Origin: Streptosporangium amethystogenes
GTDB lineage: Bacteria > Actinomycetota > Actinomycetes > Streptosporangiales > Streptosporangiaceae
Assembly (NCBI RefSeq): GCF_000721075.1
Contig: NZ_JOEQ01000015.1
Coordinates: 186,001 to 250,000, forward strand
Length of the DNA stretch: 64,000 nucleotides
Reading direction: 5' to 3'
The notes under the pieces were generated by a model. The model was not told the DNA's origin. It made no database searches and was given only the letters and a program-made list of their open reading frames with translations. This document shows positions 34,035 through 43,264 of the stretch, in pieces (positions within the stretch are counted from its first letter, which is position 1; each line of letters begins with the position of its first letter). A program made the position numbers and the translations under genes.

Positions 34035-34699
34035 TCACCATTCTTGTCGCCGACGATCAGGCGGTCGTGCGGGCGGGCATAGCAGCCGTCCTGGACGCCG
34101 AGCGCGATATGACCGTAGTGGGTCAGGCGGCCGACGGGCAGGCGGCGGTCGAGCTGGCTCTCCAATCGCGCCCCGACGTGGTGCTGATGGACGTCAGGAT
34201 GCCCGGCCTCGACGGCCTGCGGGCCACGGCGCGCATCACCGCCGAGGTGCCCGGGACGCGGGTGGTGGTGCTGACCACGTTCGGGCTGGACGACTACGTC
34301 TTCGGCGCGTTGCGGGCCGGCGCCGCCGGGTTCCTGCTGAAGGACGCGGAGCCCGAGCGGGTGATCGACGCGGTCCGGGTGGTCGCAGCCGGAGACGCCA
34401 TGCTCGACCCAGGCATCACGAGGCGGCTCATCGACCGATTCGCGCAAGAGCCGCCGCCGTACAACGGCAGCACGGGCGTGCTCACGCCGCGCGAGACCGA
34501 AGTGCTCAAGCAGGTCGCCACCGGCCTGAGTAACGCCGAGATCGGCGCGGTGCTCGGCATCAGCCCGGCCACCGTCAAGGACCACATCGCGGTGATCCTC
34601 GGCAAGCTCGGCGTACGCAACCGCCTTCAGGCCACCATCGCCGCGTACGAGACGGGCCTGGTCCGCCCCGCCGCGCGGCGGGGGGAGCAGCCATCCTGA
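34031..34699 (+). CDS. NarL/LuxR-family response regulator
   Basis: A 222-residue regulator: receiver domain (DD at about 8-9, phospho-Asp in VVLMDVRMPG near residue 55, Thr in VVLTTFG, Lys in LLKDAEP) and LuxR HTH (LTPRETEVLKQVATGLSNAEIGAVLGISPATVKDHI, about 148-183). I use the ATG at 34031, which overlaps the kinase stop by four bases; an in-frame ATG at 34019 also exists. It is the partner of the kinase above and may control the hydrolase gene downstream. Confidence 0.92.
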   Translation: MITILVADDQAVVRAGIAAVLDAERDMTVVGQAADGQAAVELALQSRPDVVLMDVRMPGLDGLRATARITAEVPGTRVVVLTTFGLDDYVFGALRAGAAGFLLKDAEPERVIDAVRVVAAGDAMLDPGITRRLIDRFAQEPPPYNGSTGVLTPRETEVLKQVATGLSNAEIGAVLGISPATVKDHIAVILGKLGVRNRLQATIAAYETGLVRPAARRGEQPS

Positions 34700-34741
34700 C
34701 GGAGGAAGAACCGGCCTCCTCACCTTCCTAGCGTTGATCCC

Positions 34742-35887
34742 ATGAAGCTTGTCCTGGGGGCCGTCCTGGCCCTGATCCTCTCGCCGCTGATCTTCTTCGG
34801 CGTCGCCATGGTCGTGCCCGTATACCCGGTCTTCGCCGGAGCGGCCGCCGCCTCGATCGTGTCGATCGCATGGCTGGTCGCGCGAAAAGCACTGTATGCC
34901 GCAGGTATCACCGTTGTGCTGTGCGGTATCGCCGCCGTCACCGTCCTGCTCCCGTTTCCCGCGCCGGTGCCGGTGATTCCGGCGGGTGTGCGGTTCTGGG
35001 ACCTGCCCACCGGCTCCCGCCTGGCCTATGTCAGCGAACCGGCCAGGGGTACGGCCAGGCCGTATCCGGTGATCTTCCTGCACGGCGGCCCCGGCACACC
35101 GGGTGAGGGGGTCCCGGAGGGCGGGCGGGAACTGGCTGGTGAGGGGTTCGACGTCTATGCCTACGACCAACTCGGCGCTGGACGCTCCACGCGCCTCGAC
35201 GATGTCAGCGGTTACACGGTGGCCAGGCACGTCGCCGATCTCGACGCCGTCCGCAGTGCGATCGGCGCCGAGCGGGTGATCCTGGTCGGCAGGTCCTGGG
35301 GCGGCACCCTGGCGGCCGCGTACATGGCGGCCCATCCCGACCGCGTCGCCAGGGCCGTGCTGACCTCACCGGGAGCGATCTGGGAGCCTGCCTATCCCGA
35401 CGGCGTGGGCTCGCCCTGGGGCAACGGGGACGGGCCCGACGGTTCGCTGCGCTTCCTCGTCCAGAACGTCCTGCTCGGGCTCAACCCGGCGGCCGCGCAC
35501 AGCATGGTGCCCGACCGCGAGGCGGACGCCTACTTCCACCAGCTGCTCGTCTCCGCCAAGGACGCCACGGGCTGCCCGGGGGCGGCACCCGCGCCCACGC
35601 ACACCAACCAGCCCGGCTTCTACGTCAACCAGGTCACCTCCGCGGACGCGGAGACCGTACCTGATCCCAGGCCCAAGCTGCGCCGGGTCCACGTGCCGAC
35701 GCTGATCGTGCGCGGCCAGTGCGACTACCTCAAGTGGCAGGTCACCGACGAATACCGGCGCACTCTGCCGAACTCGACATTCCTCTACGTGCCCGGCGCG
35801 GGGCACTCCATCGCCAACGGCCGTCCTGACCTCTACCGCGAGCTTCTGACGGCCTTCCTCCTGGGGAGAAAGCTACCTACGCCCTAG
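34742..35887 (+). CDS. Membrane-anchored alpha/beta hydrolase (proline iminopeptidase-like)
   Basis: A 381-residue protein. The first 75 residues contain two to three hydrophobic helices; the rest is an alpha/beta hydrolase with HGGPGTPGEG (oxyanion, about 118), nucleophile elbow GRSWGG (about 183), and late His in PGAGHSIANG (about 355). The HGGPG motif is typical of prolyl iminopeptidases and related peptidases. It starts 42 bases after the response regulator and may be in its operon or regulon. Confidence 0.82.
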   Translation: MKLVLGAVLALILSPLIFFGVAMVVPVYPVFAGAAAASIVSIAWLVARKALYAAGITVVLCGIAAVTVLLPFPAPVPVIPAGVRFWDLPTGSRLAYVSEPARGTARPYPVIFLHGGPGTPGEGVPEGGRELAGEGFDVYAYDQLGAGRSTRLDDVSGYTVARHVADLDAVRSAIGAERVILVGRSWGGTLAAAYMAAHPDRVARAVLTSPGAIWEPAYPDGVGSPWGNGDGPDGSLRFLVQNVLLGLNPAAAHSMVPDREADAYFHQLLVSAKDATGCPGAAPAPTHTNQPGFYVNQVTSADAETVPDPRPKLRRVHVPTLIVRGQCDYLKWQVTDEYRRTLPNSTFLYVPGAGHSIANGRPDLYRELLTAFLLGRKLPTP

Positions 35888-35946
35888 TGGGACCTGGTTA
35901 CCTCGGGTAAGAGACGGTGTGTCACCTGTTTCGGGGGCGAGGAAAC

Positions 35947-36138
35947 ATGACCCCTCAAGGACTCGAGGCCATGCGGGCGCGACTGGAGACGTTTGCCGCT
36001 GAGGTGTTCTCCTGTTTCGCCCGTGCATCAGCGAGACCACGATCCCGGCGAAGGCCGGCACCACCACGACGGTATTCGTCCGGGGGGGTGGATGCCACGG
36101 CAGGTTCGGCATGGGGCATGGCGAAATCTCCGGCTTGA
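35947..36138 (+). pseudogene. IS701-like transposase N-terminal remnant
   Basis: The translation starts MTPQGLEAMRARLETFAAEVF, very like the first residues of IS701-type transposases, and loses similarity after about 30 residues. No downstream DDE domain follows. Together with the remnant at 31.6 kb it marks repeated past insertion. Confidence 0.5.
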
Positions 36139-36178
36139 CAGTACGGGTGCGGATGGTCTGACAGATTTTAGACAGGTT

Positions 36179-36200
36179 TTAAGTCAGTTGCTTGACTTAA
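36179..36200. promoter_or_regulatory. Inverted repeat upstream of the P450 operon
   Basis: TTAAGTCA-GTTGCT-TGACTTAA (36179-36200) is a perfect 8-bp inverted repeat in a locally AT-rich stretch 56 bases before the first P450. TTGACT within it could serve as -35. It is the probable site for the TetR protein of this operon. Confidence 0.5.
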
Positions 36201-36255
36201 GTTAACAGCATCGGTTGACTGATCGTGACTCGAAGGTCGGTTCGGAGGGGGCACG

Positions 36256-37476
36256 GTGGGTCAGGGTGACGGTGGGCCGATGCTGAGCTATCCGATTCCC
36301 GGCGAGGCGGCTTTGGAGCCGCCGGCCGAATGGGCGCGGCTGCGGCAGGGGTGTCCGGTCGCGCGGGTGACGCTGCCCAGCGGGGACGAGGCGTCACTGG
36401 TCACGCGCTATGAGGACGTCAGGCGGGTGCTGTCCGATCCGCGGTTCACCCGGCCGACGCACGCGGACGACGCGGCCCGGATCTCGGCCAACGAGTCGGG
36501 TGGGCCGTTCAACAGCGAGATGTCGATGTCGATACCGCAAGCCGGTGAGGGGCACCAGCGGTGGCGGCGGATGGTCAGCAAATGGTTCACCGTCAAGCGC
36601 ATGGCCGCGCTGCGGCCGGGGATGGAGGCGATGGCCGAGCGGCTCATCGACGACATGCTGGAGCGGGGGCAGCCGGCGGACCTCAAGGCGAGCCTCGGCT
36701 TCCCGCTGCCGGTGTGGGTGATCTGCGACCTGCTCGGGGTCCCGGACGCGGACCGGGACAGGTTCGCGTACTGGTCCGACACGTTGCTCAACCTGACCCG
36801 GTACACGCAGGCGGAGATCGACGCGGCACAGGCCGAGTTCGTCACGTACATGGCCGCCCACATCACCGCCAAGCGCGCGGAACCGGACGATGACCTGCTC
36901 AGTGAGCTCATCGTCGGCACCGACGCCGACGGCGAGCTGCTGTCCGACGCGACGCTGGTGGCCACCGGCATGGGCCTGCTGGTCGCCGGGCACGAGACCA
37001 CCGCGAACATGATCGGCAAGATGGTGGCGATGCTGCTGGCCGACCGGCGGCGCTGGGAGCGACTCCTGGCGGATCGCTCGCTGGTGCGCTCCGCGGTGGA
37101 GGAGGCGCTGCGGTTTGACGCCAACCCGGGGTTCGGCATGCCGCGCTATCTCGGCGAGGAGCTCGAGGTGGCCGGGACCCTGCTGCCGAGCGGGACGACC
37201 GTGGTGTGCAGCATGGCCGCGGCCAACCGCGACGAGAGCGCCTTCGACGGCGCCGACGAGATGGACCTCGGCCGCAGCCCGAACCCCCATCTGGCCTTCG
37301 GCGCAGGGGCGCACTCGTGCCTGGGACAGGCGCTGGCCCGCACCGAGTTGCAGGTCGTGCTCGAGGTGCTGCTGCGCCGGCTTCCCTCCCTGGAACTCGC
37401 CGTCCCGGCGGAAGACCTGCACAAGGTCGAGGGACTCATCGTCGGCGGGTTGCGCGAAGTCCCGGTGCGATGGTGA
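36256..37476 (+). CDS. Cytochrome P450, CYP105-like
   Basis: A 406-residue bacterial P450. I-helix AGHETTAN, K-helix EEALR with downstream Arg, and haem loop FGAGAHSCLGQALAR with the axial Cys. Length and sequence style match the CYP105-type xenobiotic/secondary-metabolite hydroxylases that use small 3Fe-4S ferredoxins. The GTG start follows GGAGG. It is first in an operon with TetR, ferredoxin, a broken reductase, a second P450 and a second ferredoxin. Confidence 0.92.
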   Translation: MGQGDGGPMLSYPIPGEAALEPPAEWARLRQGCPVARVTLPSGDEASLVTRYEDVRRVLSDPRFTRPTHADDAARISANESGGPFNSEMSMSIPQAGEGHQRWRRMVSKWFTVKRMAALRPGMEAMAERLIDDMLERGQPADLKASLGFPLPVWVICDLLGVPDADRDRFAYWSDTLLNLTRYTQAEIDAAQAEFVTYMAAHITAKRAEPDDDLLSELIVGTDADGELLSDATLVATGMGLLVAGHETTANMIGKMVAMLLADRRRWERLLADRSLVRSAVEEALRFDANPGFGMPRYLGEELEVAGTLLPSGTTVVCSMAAANRDESAFDGADEMDLGRSPNPHLAFGAGAHSCLGQALARTELQVVLEVLLRRLPSLELAVPAEDLHKVEGLIVGGLREVPVRW

Positions 37477-38129
37477 CCATGGCCGGCAGGGTCGCCAGGG
37501 CCGAGCGGGCCGGTGCGACGCGGGAGTCGATCCTCGCGACGGCGGAGCGGCTGTTCGCCGAGCACGGGGTGTTCGCCGTGTCCAACCGCCAGGTCAGCGA
37601 GGCCGCGGGGCAGGGGAACAACGCCGCGGTCGGCTATCACTTCGGCACCAAGGCCGACCTGGTCCGTGCCATCGTGCGCAGAAACTCCGAACAGGTCGAG
37701 GGGGTGCGCGTGCGAATGCTGGCCGAGCTCGGCGACAGCCCGGACCTGCGGGACTGGTTGGCCTGCCTGGTGCGCCCGAGCGCCGAGCATCTGGCCGCCC
37801 TGGGCGATCTCACGTGGTACGCCCGGTTCGGTGCCCAGGTGATGACCGACCCCGTGTTCCGCGAAATCATGGTCGAGGAGTCGCTCACCTCGCCGTCGCT
37901 GCAACAGGTCCTGGACGGCCTGAACCGATGCCTTCCCGACCTGCCGGCCGAGGTGCGGGCCGAGCGTGGTGACATGGCCCGTCAGCTGATGACGCACATG
38001 TACGCCGAGCGCGAGCGCGCTCTCGCCGAGGGCACCCCCACCCCCCGGTCGAGCTGGCACGACGCCGCGACCGGGTTGATCGACGCGCTTGTCGGGCTGT
38101 GGCTGGCACCGGTCACGTCCTGTCCATGA
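37470..38129 (+). CDS. TetR-family regulator of the P450 operon
   Basis: About 219 residues. The N-terminal HTH is visible (ATAERLFAEHGVFAVSNRQVSEAAGQGNNAAVGYHF). The frame is open upstream but overlaps the P450; starts at 37470 (ATG), 37473 (GTG, overlapping the P450 stop) and 37479 (ATG) are all possible. It sits between P450 and ferredoxin, an unusual place, and likely binds the inverted repeat at 36179. Confidence 0.85.
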   Translation: MVTMAGRVARAERAGATRESILATAERLFAEHGVFAVSNRQVSEAAGQGNNAAVGYHFGTKADLVRAIVRRNSEQVEGVRVRMLAELGDSPDLRDWLACLVRPSAEHLAALGDLTWYARFGAQVMTDPVFREIMVEESLTSPSLQQVLDGLNRCLPDLPAEVRAERGDMARQLMTHMYAERERALAEGTPTPRSSWHDAATGLIDALVGLWLAPVTSCP

Positions 38130-38178
38130 CGGGGAGCAGTCGCGCCCCGGTGAGTCGCAGGCAGAGGAGGAGCTGACG

Positions 38179-38379
38179 ATGAAGGTCACTGTGGACGAGG
38201 TCAAATGCTGCGGTGCGGGCCAGTGCGTGCTGATCGCACCGGAGGTGTTCGATCAGCGGGAGGATGACGGGATCGTCCTGCTGCTCGACGCGGAACCCGC
38301 CGAGGGCCTGCACGCCGCGGTCCGCGAAGCCGCCGCGGTGTGCCCGGCCGCCGCGATCGAGCTGAGCGAGACCGGGTGA
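38179..38379 (+). CDS. Ferredoxin, 3Fe-4S type
   Basis: A 66-residue ferredoxin (GAGGAGG, then ATG). Three cluster cysteines are in CGAGQC and VCPAAAI, with the spacing of P450-partner 3Fe-4S ferredoxins. It supplies electrons to the neighbouring P450s. Confidence 0.9.
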   Translation: MKVTVDEVKCCGAGQCVLIAPEVFDQREDDGIVLLLDAEPAEGLHAAVREAAAVCPAAAIELSETG

Positions 38380-38600
38380 ATGCTCCCTGCAGCGGGCCGG
38401 TGGTCGGCGCCGCCGCCGGGCTCGCCACCGCCGAAGCGCTGCGGCGCAAGGGCTACCGGGGCGGCCTGACCGTACTCGGCGCCCGAGGTGACCGTGGTGG
38501 ACGGTGACCTGGTTGGCCGCCGCTTCGTCACAGACTCGCCTACGCCGACAGGAGGTCGTCGACGCACTCTCCGACCGTGCGGCAGCCCCGAGTGACAGCC
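38376..38600 (+). pseudogene. Broken ferredoxin reductase
   Basis: A GTG overlapping the ferredoxin stop opens a frame reading VVGAAAGLATAEALRRKGY and RGGLTVLGA, the FAD-binding start of NAD(P)H-dependent ferredoxin reductases. It meets a stop at 38505-38507 after 43 codons; a short piece (EVTVVDGDLVG) continues in another frame. About 350 residues of a normal reductase are missing, so this is an internal deletion with frameshift. Confidence 0.75.
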
Positions 38601-38665
38601 GCTGATCTTGATGAATCGACACCTGCCGCGAACAGGTCGCGCCGCAGGACCCATTGGAGGAATCA

Positions 38666-39892
38666 GTGACCAGTACGTTGAATCCGGCGAGTGAGCACCC
38701 CGCGGAGATTCCGGAGTACCCGATGACCAGGGCGGCGGGCTGCCCGTTCGATCCGCCCCCGACCCTGCGGGCCAAGCAGCAGGAGGGGCCGCTCACCAAG
38801 GTCCGCCTGTGGGACGGCAGCACCCCGTGGCTGGTCACCCGTTACGCCGAGCAGCGGGCGCTGCTGGCCGACCCGAGGGTCAGTTCCGACATCACCCGGC
38901 CCGGTTACCCGAGCTCGGCCCCCGTCACCGGCTCGTCGAAGGTCAGCTTCATCCTGATGGACGATCCCGAGCATGCCCGGCTGCGGCGGATGGTGACGGC
39001 GCCGTTTGCCGTCAAGCGGGTGGCGGCGATGCGGCCGGCCATTCAGAAGATCGTCGACGAGCTGATCGACGACATGCTCGCCGGCCCGAAACCGGTCGAC
39101 CTGGTCGAGGCGTTCGCCCTGCCGGTGCCCTCACTGGTGATCTGCGAGTTGCTCGGTGTGCCCTACGCCGACCACGACTTCTTCCAGGACAACAGCAAGA
39201 CCGTCATCAAGCGGGACACGACACCCGAGCAGCGGTCGGCCGCTCTCGGCCAGCTGGCCGGCTACCTGAACGACCTGATGGGTGAGAAGCTCGCCGACCC
39301 CGGCGACGACATGCTGTCCCAGCTGGCCGAGCGGATCAAGAGCGGGGAACTGTCCCGGCAGGACGCGGCCCAGATGGGGGTGCTGCTGCTGATCGCCGGG
39401 CACGAGACCACCGCGAACATGATCGCGCTCGGTACGCTCGCCCTGCTGGAAAACCCCGACCAGCTGGCCCTCCTCCGCGACACCGACGATGAGAGGCTGG
39501 TCGCCTCGGCGGTGGAGGAACTGCTGCGCTACCTGAACATCACGCACAACGGGCGGCGCCGGGCGGCGCTGGAGGACATCGAGATCGCCGGGCAGCTCAT
39601 CCGCGCCGGCGACGGGCTGATCATGGCCAACGACATCGGCAACCGTGACCCCGAGGCGTTCCCCGACCCCGACCGGCTGGACATCCAGCGTGACGCCCGC
39701 CGCCACGTGGCCTTCGGCTTCGGGGTGCACCAGTGCCTGGGCCAGACGCTGGCCCGGCTGGAGCTGCAGATCGTCTACAGCACCCTCTATCGGCGCATTC
39801 CCACCCTGCGGCCGGCCGCGGATCTGGAACAGATCCCGTTCAAGCACGACGGGTCCGTCTACGGGGTCTACGAACTCCCCGTGACCTGGTGA
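38666..39892 (+). CDS. Cytochrome P450, CYP105-like, second copy
   Basis: A 408-residue P450 related to the first. I-helix AGHETTAN, K-helix EELLRY, haem loop FGFGVHQCLGQTLAR. The GTG at 38666 lies 3-4 bases after GGAGGAA; the TTG at 38654 overlaps that site and is unlikely. Its own ferredoxin follows 31 bases later. Confidence 0.92.
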   Translation: MTSTLNPASEHPAEIPEYPMTRAAGCPFDPPPTLRAKQQEGPLTKVRLWDGSTPWLVTRYAEQRALLADPRVSSDITRPGYPSSAPVTGSSKVSFILMDDPEHARLRRMVTAPFAVKRVAAMRPAIQKIVDELIDDMLAGPKPVDLVEAFALPVPSLVICELLGVPYADHDFFQDNSKTVIKRDTTPEQRSAALGQLAGYLNDLMGEKLADPGDDMLSQLAERIKSGELSRQDAAQMGVLLLIAGHETTANMIALGTLALLENPDQLALLRDTDDERLVASAVEELLRYLNITHNGRRRAALEDIEIAGQLIRAGDGLIMANDIGNRDPEAFPDPDRLDIQRDARRHVAFGFGVHQCLGQTLARLELQIVYSTLYRRIPTLRPAADLEQIPFKHDGSVYGVYELPVTW

Positions 39893-39923
39893 CTCTCCCC
39901 GGTACGGCAATCAGGAGGCTCTC

Positions 39924-40118
39924 ATGAAGGTGACCATCGACCAGGACAGGTGTGTCGCTTCCGGACAGTGCGTGGTCGCCGCCGCGGAGGTGTTCGACCA
40001 GCGCGACGAGGACGGCATCGTCGTGCTGCTCAACCCCGATCCGCCGGCGGAACAGGCCGCCGACGTCCGGCACGCCGCGGTGGTCTGCCCGGCGCTGGCC
40101 ATCCAGATCGAGGATTGA
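39924..40118 (+). CDS. Ferredoxin, 3Fe-4S type, second copy
   Basis: A 64-residue ferredoxin, similar to the first, with CVASGQC and VCPALAI. CAGGAGG precedes the ATG. It ends the P450 operon; with the local reductase broken, electrons must come from a reductase encoded elsewhere. Confidence 0.9.
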   Translation: MKVTIDQDRCVASGQCVVAAAEVFDQRDEDGIVVLLNPDPPAEQAADVRHAAVVCPALAIQIED

Positions 40119-40137
40119 CCTCCGAGTCAACTGTTAA

Positions 40138-40229
40138 TGCTGTGACCGGGAAGGTTCACCGGGTTGCTGCTCGCGGTGACCAGGTCACCGTGTGATCACC
40201 CAACCCGGTGAACGTATGTGGTCACAGCA
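40138..40229. repeat. Nested inverted-repeat element, copy 2 of the dispersed repeat
   Basis: Left arm 40138-40166 and right arm 40201-40229 are 29-base inverted repeats (outer 10 and inner 13 bases identical, middle 6 different). Inside lies a second perfect palindrome, CGGTGACC-A-GGTCACCG (40174-40190). The left arm matches the 31941 repeat in 24 of 25 positions. It looks like paired ends of a mobile element or a recombination or replication site. Confidence 0.65.
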
Positions 40230-40704
40230 CTACAGTCATGACGTGGCCGCGGCTGCTCTTGGCCAGACCGCGCGAGCGCGTGCGGCACAGGCCCAGAGCA
40301 CGAACCGCGCGCGCCAAGACGGGCGAGGACCTGCTTGGCCAGCCCACGCACCGCCTGCCTTGACGTCGATGGCGACCTTGCCGGGGGCTTGGTCCGCGAC
40401 GGCGGACGGCTCCGGTTCAGCATCGCCGCCCGCAGGCCCCGGGCAACGCAGATCATCACCGCTGTCACCTGCCTGCAAGGCTTGCCGGCGCCCCCCTGAG
40501 CAGTGCCAAGCCGCTCCACCGACCAGGGAAGTACACCCCAGGGAGCGGCCCACCCGGCGCGACAGCCGGGCCACCATGCTGACCAAGAAGCGAAATCAGC
40601 TCTCAGCCGGGATGCTTCAGCCGACCACACGAAGATCGTGAAAGATCGAGGACAATGATCATGGGTATATACAGAAAGGCCAGCTTTATGGCACATTGAT
40701 TCCC
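40230..40704. other. Stretch without a convincing gene
   Basis: Several frames are open on both strands because of high GC, but none shows a recognisable domain or a good ribosome site. It lies between the nested repeat and the DivIVA-motif gene and may be the worn body of a mobile element. Confidence 0.4.
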
Positions 40705-41139
40705 ATGAGTCCCATCGATCGCAGACCTTGGTGGGGTGACCTGCCTGTCGGGCAAAAGGTTGTTGCGTTTATTCTTCCTCCACTTTCTGTTGTAATCGGA
40801 GTAACGGGCTTGGTGGTTTCTCGTCCTTCGGGAATCAAGCTCGTCGGAATCGTGGCCTTGATGGTTTTTAGTCTCTGGCTCTCCATTGATATAGTGCGTG
40901 ATGTATTACGAAAGAGGGGCCCGAAAACCGGCGGACCTCCTCTCTTTGAGAGGACAATGCGCGGTTACCGTCGCAAGGATGTGGACGACTACATAGCATC
41001 GGTGCGTCAGCTAAATGACACCTCTAAGGTGGATGGAGCCCTTCCCGCACCTGATTTCGCCATCACCTTCGTCGGCTACAGTCCACGCCAGGTACACGCG
41101 TATCTTGAATCGATGAAAGTTCACCGCCCAGAAGCGTAG
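40705..41139 (+). CDS. Membrane protein with two DivIVA-type motifs
   Basis: About 144 residues. Two membrane helices in the first 70 residues (VVAFILPPLSVVIGVTGLVV, then LVGIVALMVFSLWLSIDIV), then two copies of the short DivIVA-type motif: RGYRRKDVDDYIASV and VGYSPRQVHAYLES. The base composition is clearly poorer in GC than its neighbours, suggesting transfer. No strong ribosome site is visible; an in-frame TTG at 40696 is an alternative start. Confidence 0.65.
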   Translation: MSPIDRRPWWGDLPVGQKVVAFILPPLSVVIGVTGLVVSRPSGIKLVGIVALMVFSLWLSIDIVRDVLRKRGPKTGGPPLFERTMRGYRRKDVDDYIASVRQLNDTSKVDGALPAPDFAITFVGYSPRQVHAYLESMKVHRPEA

Positions 41140-41239
41140 GGCGGGAAGAGTCGAACAAGGTGGTCTTGGGTTCTCTGTTTGATGTCGAACCGCACGGTGT
41201 GGGTGATGTTCCCAGCTGAGTTCGCGCTGTCGGCCATGG

Positions 41240-42150
41240 TCAGTGCGGGGGTTCCGCGTTTCGGTGGGCTTGTTTTGGCAGGAGGAATCCAGCCAGGAAG
41301 GTCAACGCGATCATCCCGGCGACGATCCGGAAGGTGTTGCGGGCGGCGGCGGTGGGGTCGGTGTCCAGCGTGCTGAAGAACACGGTGCCGAGTACGGCTG
41401 TTCCAAGCGCGCCACCGACCTGCTGGAGGGCGGTGAGGGTGCCGGAGGCTGAGCCTGTCTCGTGCGGGTCGACGCCGGCGAGCACGATGTCGAAGTAGGG
41501 CCCCATGATGAGTCCGGACCCCAGGCGGGTGACGAGCAGGGCGGGGGCGAGCTGTCAGAAGCCGGCCTCCGGGCCCAGTAGTGGCAGGAGGGCCAGGACG
41601 CCGGCCGTCATGGTACGGCTCCGGCGTGCAGGACCCTGCGGCCGTGACGCATGAGCCCATGTCGACGATCATTCCGATGGACAGCGAGATGCCCGCCACC
41701 GCGGCCTGCAACGGGGGGACGCCGAGGCGGAGCCGGCCATCATCGCGAACGTCCAGGCGGGCCAGCCGTACTCGCGGCTCTGAACCAGCGGGAAGACGAG
41801 CAGCAGTGAGGCGGTGGAGGCGAGGACCGCACCGGGCAGGTCAAGCCGGAGCTCCGGATCGGGCGGGTGGCGGGCAGGAATCTGATCGCGGCGAGTATGG
41901 CGATCAGGCCGATCGGCAGGTTGATCAGAAAGATCATGCGCCAGCCGGTGCCGAAGAAGTCGGCGTCGACCAGCCACCCCGCCAGAGTGGGGCCGCCTAC
42001 CGCCGACAGCCCCATGATCGGGCCCATCGCGCCGAAGGCCGCCTGCAGCTCTCTGGGCGGGAACATCTCCTTCATCATGCCGAAGCCCTGGGGGATCATG
42101 GCCGTACCGAACAAGCCCTGCAGTACGTGGGCGGCGATCTGTATGGGGTG
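41240..42150 (-). pseudogene. Broken DHA2-family MFS transporter
   Basis: Minus-strand pieces of one exporter in three frames: FPPRELQAAFGAMGPIMGLSAVGGP and FGTGWRMIFLINLPIGL (about 42070-41900), SLLLVFPLVQSREYGWPAW (about 41800-41740), and PYFDIVLAGVDPHETGSASG (about 41500-41440). There are frameshifts between pieces, a premature stop at 41555-41557 where a Trp is expected, and the N-terminal helices are missing. Confidence 0.8.
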
Positions 42151-42315
42151 GCAGGGGCGGGCGGCGTCGCGAGAGATGTCAGGTTGTCGGTCATCAGGTC
42201 TCCAAGCTGCGGGACAAATCGACCGGACCGGGCCGTTGAGGCATCGGCCGGCACGGAGCAGGGAAGCGGGTGTCTCGTTCAAGGCGGGAACAGGACACCC
42301 GTGTGAGAGCGGCGG

Positions 42316-42765
42316 TCAGCGGAAGTCCACAAGGTGGTCGCGGGCCCATTCGGCGTAGTCGCGCGGGGCGCGCCCGGTGACCTGTTCCACGTCCGGCCAG
42401 ACGCGCATCAGCGCGGACCAGTCCTGGTCGGCGTAGCCGTCGGCGCCGGACGCCGCGCCGCCGTCGTACTCGACGAAGCCGAGCATGAGGTCGGCGGTCT
42501 CCGCGGCGAATCCGCCCTGGGCCTTCATCAGCTCCCGGGCGCGCTCGCGGGTGACCTCCTCGTAGCGGACATGTTCGCCGAGCGCTTGGCCGATGGCCTG
42601 GACCTGCTCGCGGACGGTGACCAGTGCGGGCCCGGTCAGGGTGTAGGCCTTGCCGTGGTGGCCGTCGTGCAACAGGGCGGCCACGGCGACGGCGGCGATG
42701 TCGGCCTCGTGGATCAGGTTCATCGGCTCGTCCGCGAACGGGTAGCGCACCACGCGCTCGGACCG
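42316..42765 (-). pseudogene. C-terminal fragment of an NmrA-like NAD(P)-binding protein
   Basis: About 150 residues with EPMNLIHEADIAAVAVAALL, KAYTLTGPALVTVREQ and a C-terminal MRVWPDVEQVTGRAPRDYAEW, matching the second half of NmrA/NAD(P)H-binding proteins. The Rossmann half is missing; at about 42765 the sequence switches to an unrelated plus-strand gene fragment, so a deletion or inversion joined two genes. Confidence 0.7.
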
Positions 42766-42769
42766 GACG

Positions 42770-43165
42770 GACGGCGACCTCGACCGCCTCACCGGCCCGG
42801 CCACCACCGGAGCTCGTTTCCGCCAGCGGGAGTTGCCCGCGGCCGACGCCGCCGAGTTCGTCCAGGACCGGTTCGACGCCCGCCCCACCCGCTACGACAT
42901 CGTGGTCCACCTCCACGCCCCGGCAGGTGATGTCGAGCAGGTCGTCGCCGTCACCGGAGGAAGGGTCGAGCCCGTCGACGACCACACCTGCCGCCTGCAC
43001 ATGAGCGTCGACGCCTTCGACTGGCCGGTCATGATCCTCGCGGCGGTGCGTGCCGAGTTCGACGTCGTCCAACCCGCCGAGTTCCGTGACCACATTCACG
43101 CCATGAGCGAGCTCTTCATGCGCGCCGGCGGACCGCGCCAGGCGTCGGAGTCATCTGGGCCATAG
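42770..43165 (+). pseudogene. C-terminal fragment of a WYL-domain (YafY-like) regulator
   Basis: The frame reads LDRLTGPATTGARFRQREL, FVQDRFDARPTRYDIVVHLHAP, and ends with AMSELFMRA, the last third of WYL-type HTH regulators. No HTH or start is present. It abuts, back to back, the NmrA-like fragment. Such regulators are often encoded next to NAD(P)-binding genes, so both halves may come from one former gene pair. Confidence 0.65.
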
Positions 43166-43264
43166 GACGGGCCGTCACCAACAAACCGCCTGATCAGGCC
43201 AGAATCTGACCTGTAGCCCCGTTGGCGTCGGGCACGTTCCCACCCCACGCCAGGAGGCAGTCAG

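Noticed and set aside
40196..40696. Minus-strand 166-residue frame after the nested repeat
   Set aside because: Ser/Arg/Pro-rich without domain; I looked for transposase motifs and found none convincing.
41121..41238. 38-residue minus-strand frame (MADSANSAGNITHTVRF...)
   Set aside because: It could be a tiny gene or the tail of a mobile element, but it has no clear ribosome site or known family and lies in a decayed region.
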